Source of the DNA: Bacteroidota bacterium
Lineage (GTDB): Bacteria > Bacteroidota > Bacteroidia > Flavobacteriales > Weeksellaceae
Direction of reading: 5' to 3'
Length of the DNA stretch: 6,715 nt
Assembly (NCBI GenBank): GCA_023420435.1
Contig: JAEZWE010000136.1
Span: forward strand, 1 to 6,715
Shown: positions 6,327 through 6,715 of the stretch, one piece after another
How the letters are laid out: each line of letters starts with the position of its first letter
Numbering within the stretch: the first letter of the stretch is position 1
Notes under the pieces: generated by a model
The model's database searches: none
Seen by the model: the letters and a program-made list of their open reading frames with translations, nothing else
Told to the model about the DNA's origin: nothing
Made by a program: the position numbers and the translations under genes

Positions 6327-6578
6327 ATGAGAGCATACATTTTAAAAAGAGAAAAATTTTTCCATTTGATGTCTTTGGTTGCTATTGTTGTTTCCGTTTT
6401 TATGCAAGATATCAATATGAAATTCGGAGTTTTAGTTTTAGGAATTTTGGGCTTAATTTCGATAGCAGTAGCTAAAAGAAATCGGGTGATGATGAGTATT
6501 TATTTTTTGATGTTGCTTTTAGCTTGCGTTGGTTTTTACTTTATTCTTGAAGGAAAAATTATCTTACCCATAAACTGA
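6327..6578 (+). CDS. Small three-helix membrane protein of unknown function (second of a tandem pair)
   Basis: The 83-residue product has likely membrane segments at about 12-26, 33-49 and 54-74. They are connected by QDINMK (27-32) and a basic KRNR loop (50-53), with a basic N-terminus containing K7, R8 and K10. Charge placement predicts N-in, C-out topology. No enzyme or transporter motif is visible and I do not recognise the family. It lies 19 nt after the preceding small membrane protein gene in the same direction and shares its length, helix positions and several residues in the same register. It is slightly longer at the C-terminus (GKIILPIN). The two may be co-transcribed, although an exact -7-like element precedes this one. 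Confidence 0.72.
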   Translation: MRAYILKREKFFHLMSLVAIVVSVFMQDINMKFGVLVLGILGLISIAVAKRNRVMMSIYFLMLLLACVGFYFILEGKIILPIN

Positions 6579-6581
6579 ATA

Positions 6582-6601
6582 TTTTCACAATTTTTGTAAA
6601 A
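6582..6601 (+). terminator. Weak hairpin after the small membrane protein genes
   Basis: TTTTCACAA (6582-6590) and TTGTAAAA (6594-6601) can pair with one bulged C around a three-base TTT loop, starting four bases after the stop codon. The stem is AU-rich, and the sequence after it (TGTTTTCAG) is only partly T-rich, so it may be a poor terminator or a chance structure. Confidence 0.25.
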
Positions 6602-6693
6602 TGTTTTCAGAAATTCAAGTTTAACATCCATTAACAAAGGCTTTGCATTATTCTTGTTCTTAATTATTTAACATTAATATTAATTTGAAAATT
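6602..6693 (+). promoter_or_regulatory. Spacer with a candidate promoter for the gene entering at the right edge
   Basis: TTAATTTG (6680-6687) matches the -7 consensus TAnnTTTG with one mismatch and lies six bases before the ATG at 6694. A TTG at 6654-6656 lies 23 bp upstream of it, at the outer limit of the usual -33 spacing. The rest of the spacer is AT-rich with no hairpin, tRNA or small ORF that I could support. Confidence 0.35.
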
Positions 6694-6715
6694 ATGAAAA
6701 ATACAAGAGTAGCAG
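6694..6715 (+). CDS. Start of an unidentified gene, partial: runs off the right edge
   Basis: An ATG at 6694 opens a frame reading MKNTRVA before the window ends. The lysine/arginine-containing start would suit the n-region of a signal peptide or a membrane protein, but seven residues are too few to identify anything. The start is supported by the long non-coding spacer before it and the -7-like element six bases upstream. Confidence 0.45.

Noticed and set aside
1..6715. Mobile elements, CRISPR arrays, tRNA or rRNA genes, and clustered defence genes.
   Set aside because: No transposase, terminal repeats, spaced direct repeats, cloverleaf sequences or defence-type domains were seen; the genes are housekeeping or membrane proteins of uniform character.

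Overview
This window looks like an ordinary chromosomal stretch from a member of the Bacteroidota, most likely a flavobacterium of the Chryseobacterium/Weeksellaceae type. The evidence is a strongly AT-rich sequence with A/T-ending codons, start codons without clear Shine-Dalgarno sequences, several sequences resembling the Bacteroidota -7 promoter element TAnnTTTG, and the character of the proteins. The genus is an inference from overall feel, not from a search.

Layout from left to right. Positions 1-599 (minus strand) hold the N-terminal 199 codons of a voltage-gated potassium channel, cut by the window edge just before its selectivity filter. After a 46-bp divergent gap come two plus-strand genes 2 nt apart: a Nif3/YqfO-family metal-binding protein (646-1743) and a coiled-coil protein of the C4 zinc-ribbon family (1746-2525) in which all four zinc-ligand cysteines are gone. 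A bidirectional terminator hairpin (2547-2572) separates this pair from a convergent minus-strand gene for a long-chain fatty acid-CoA ligase (2592-4370). A 130-bp divergent spacer with two GTAA...TTAC dyads follows. Then come an acyl-CoA dehydrogenase (4501-5643) and, 17 nt later, a 120-residue single-pass membrane-anchored protein of unknown function (5661-6023), closed by a second terminator. Two small three-helix membrane proteins (6074-6307 and 6327-6578) follow; they align without gaps and look like diverged tandem paralogues. The window ends in a 115-bp spacer and the first seven codons of another gene (6694 onward).

How the genes may work together. The ligase activates a fatty acid to acyl-CoA, and the dehydrogenase performs the first oxidation of an acyl-CoA, so the divergent pair makes a plausible fatty-acid utilisation unit that could share control through the spacer. 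The Nif3 and zinc-ribbon-family genes are neighbours in other phyla too, suggesting a linked but unexplained role. The potassium channel and the small membrane proteins have no evident functional tie to these.

I found no mobile element, CRISPR array, tRNA, rRNA or defence-type locus. I do not see a new multi-gene system. The points most worth a second look are the cysteine-less zinc ribbon, the tandem small membrane proteins, and the dyads in the fatty-acid spacer.
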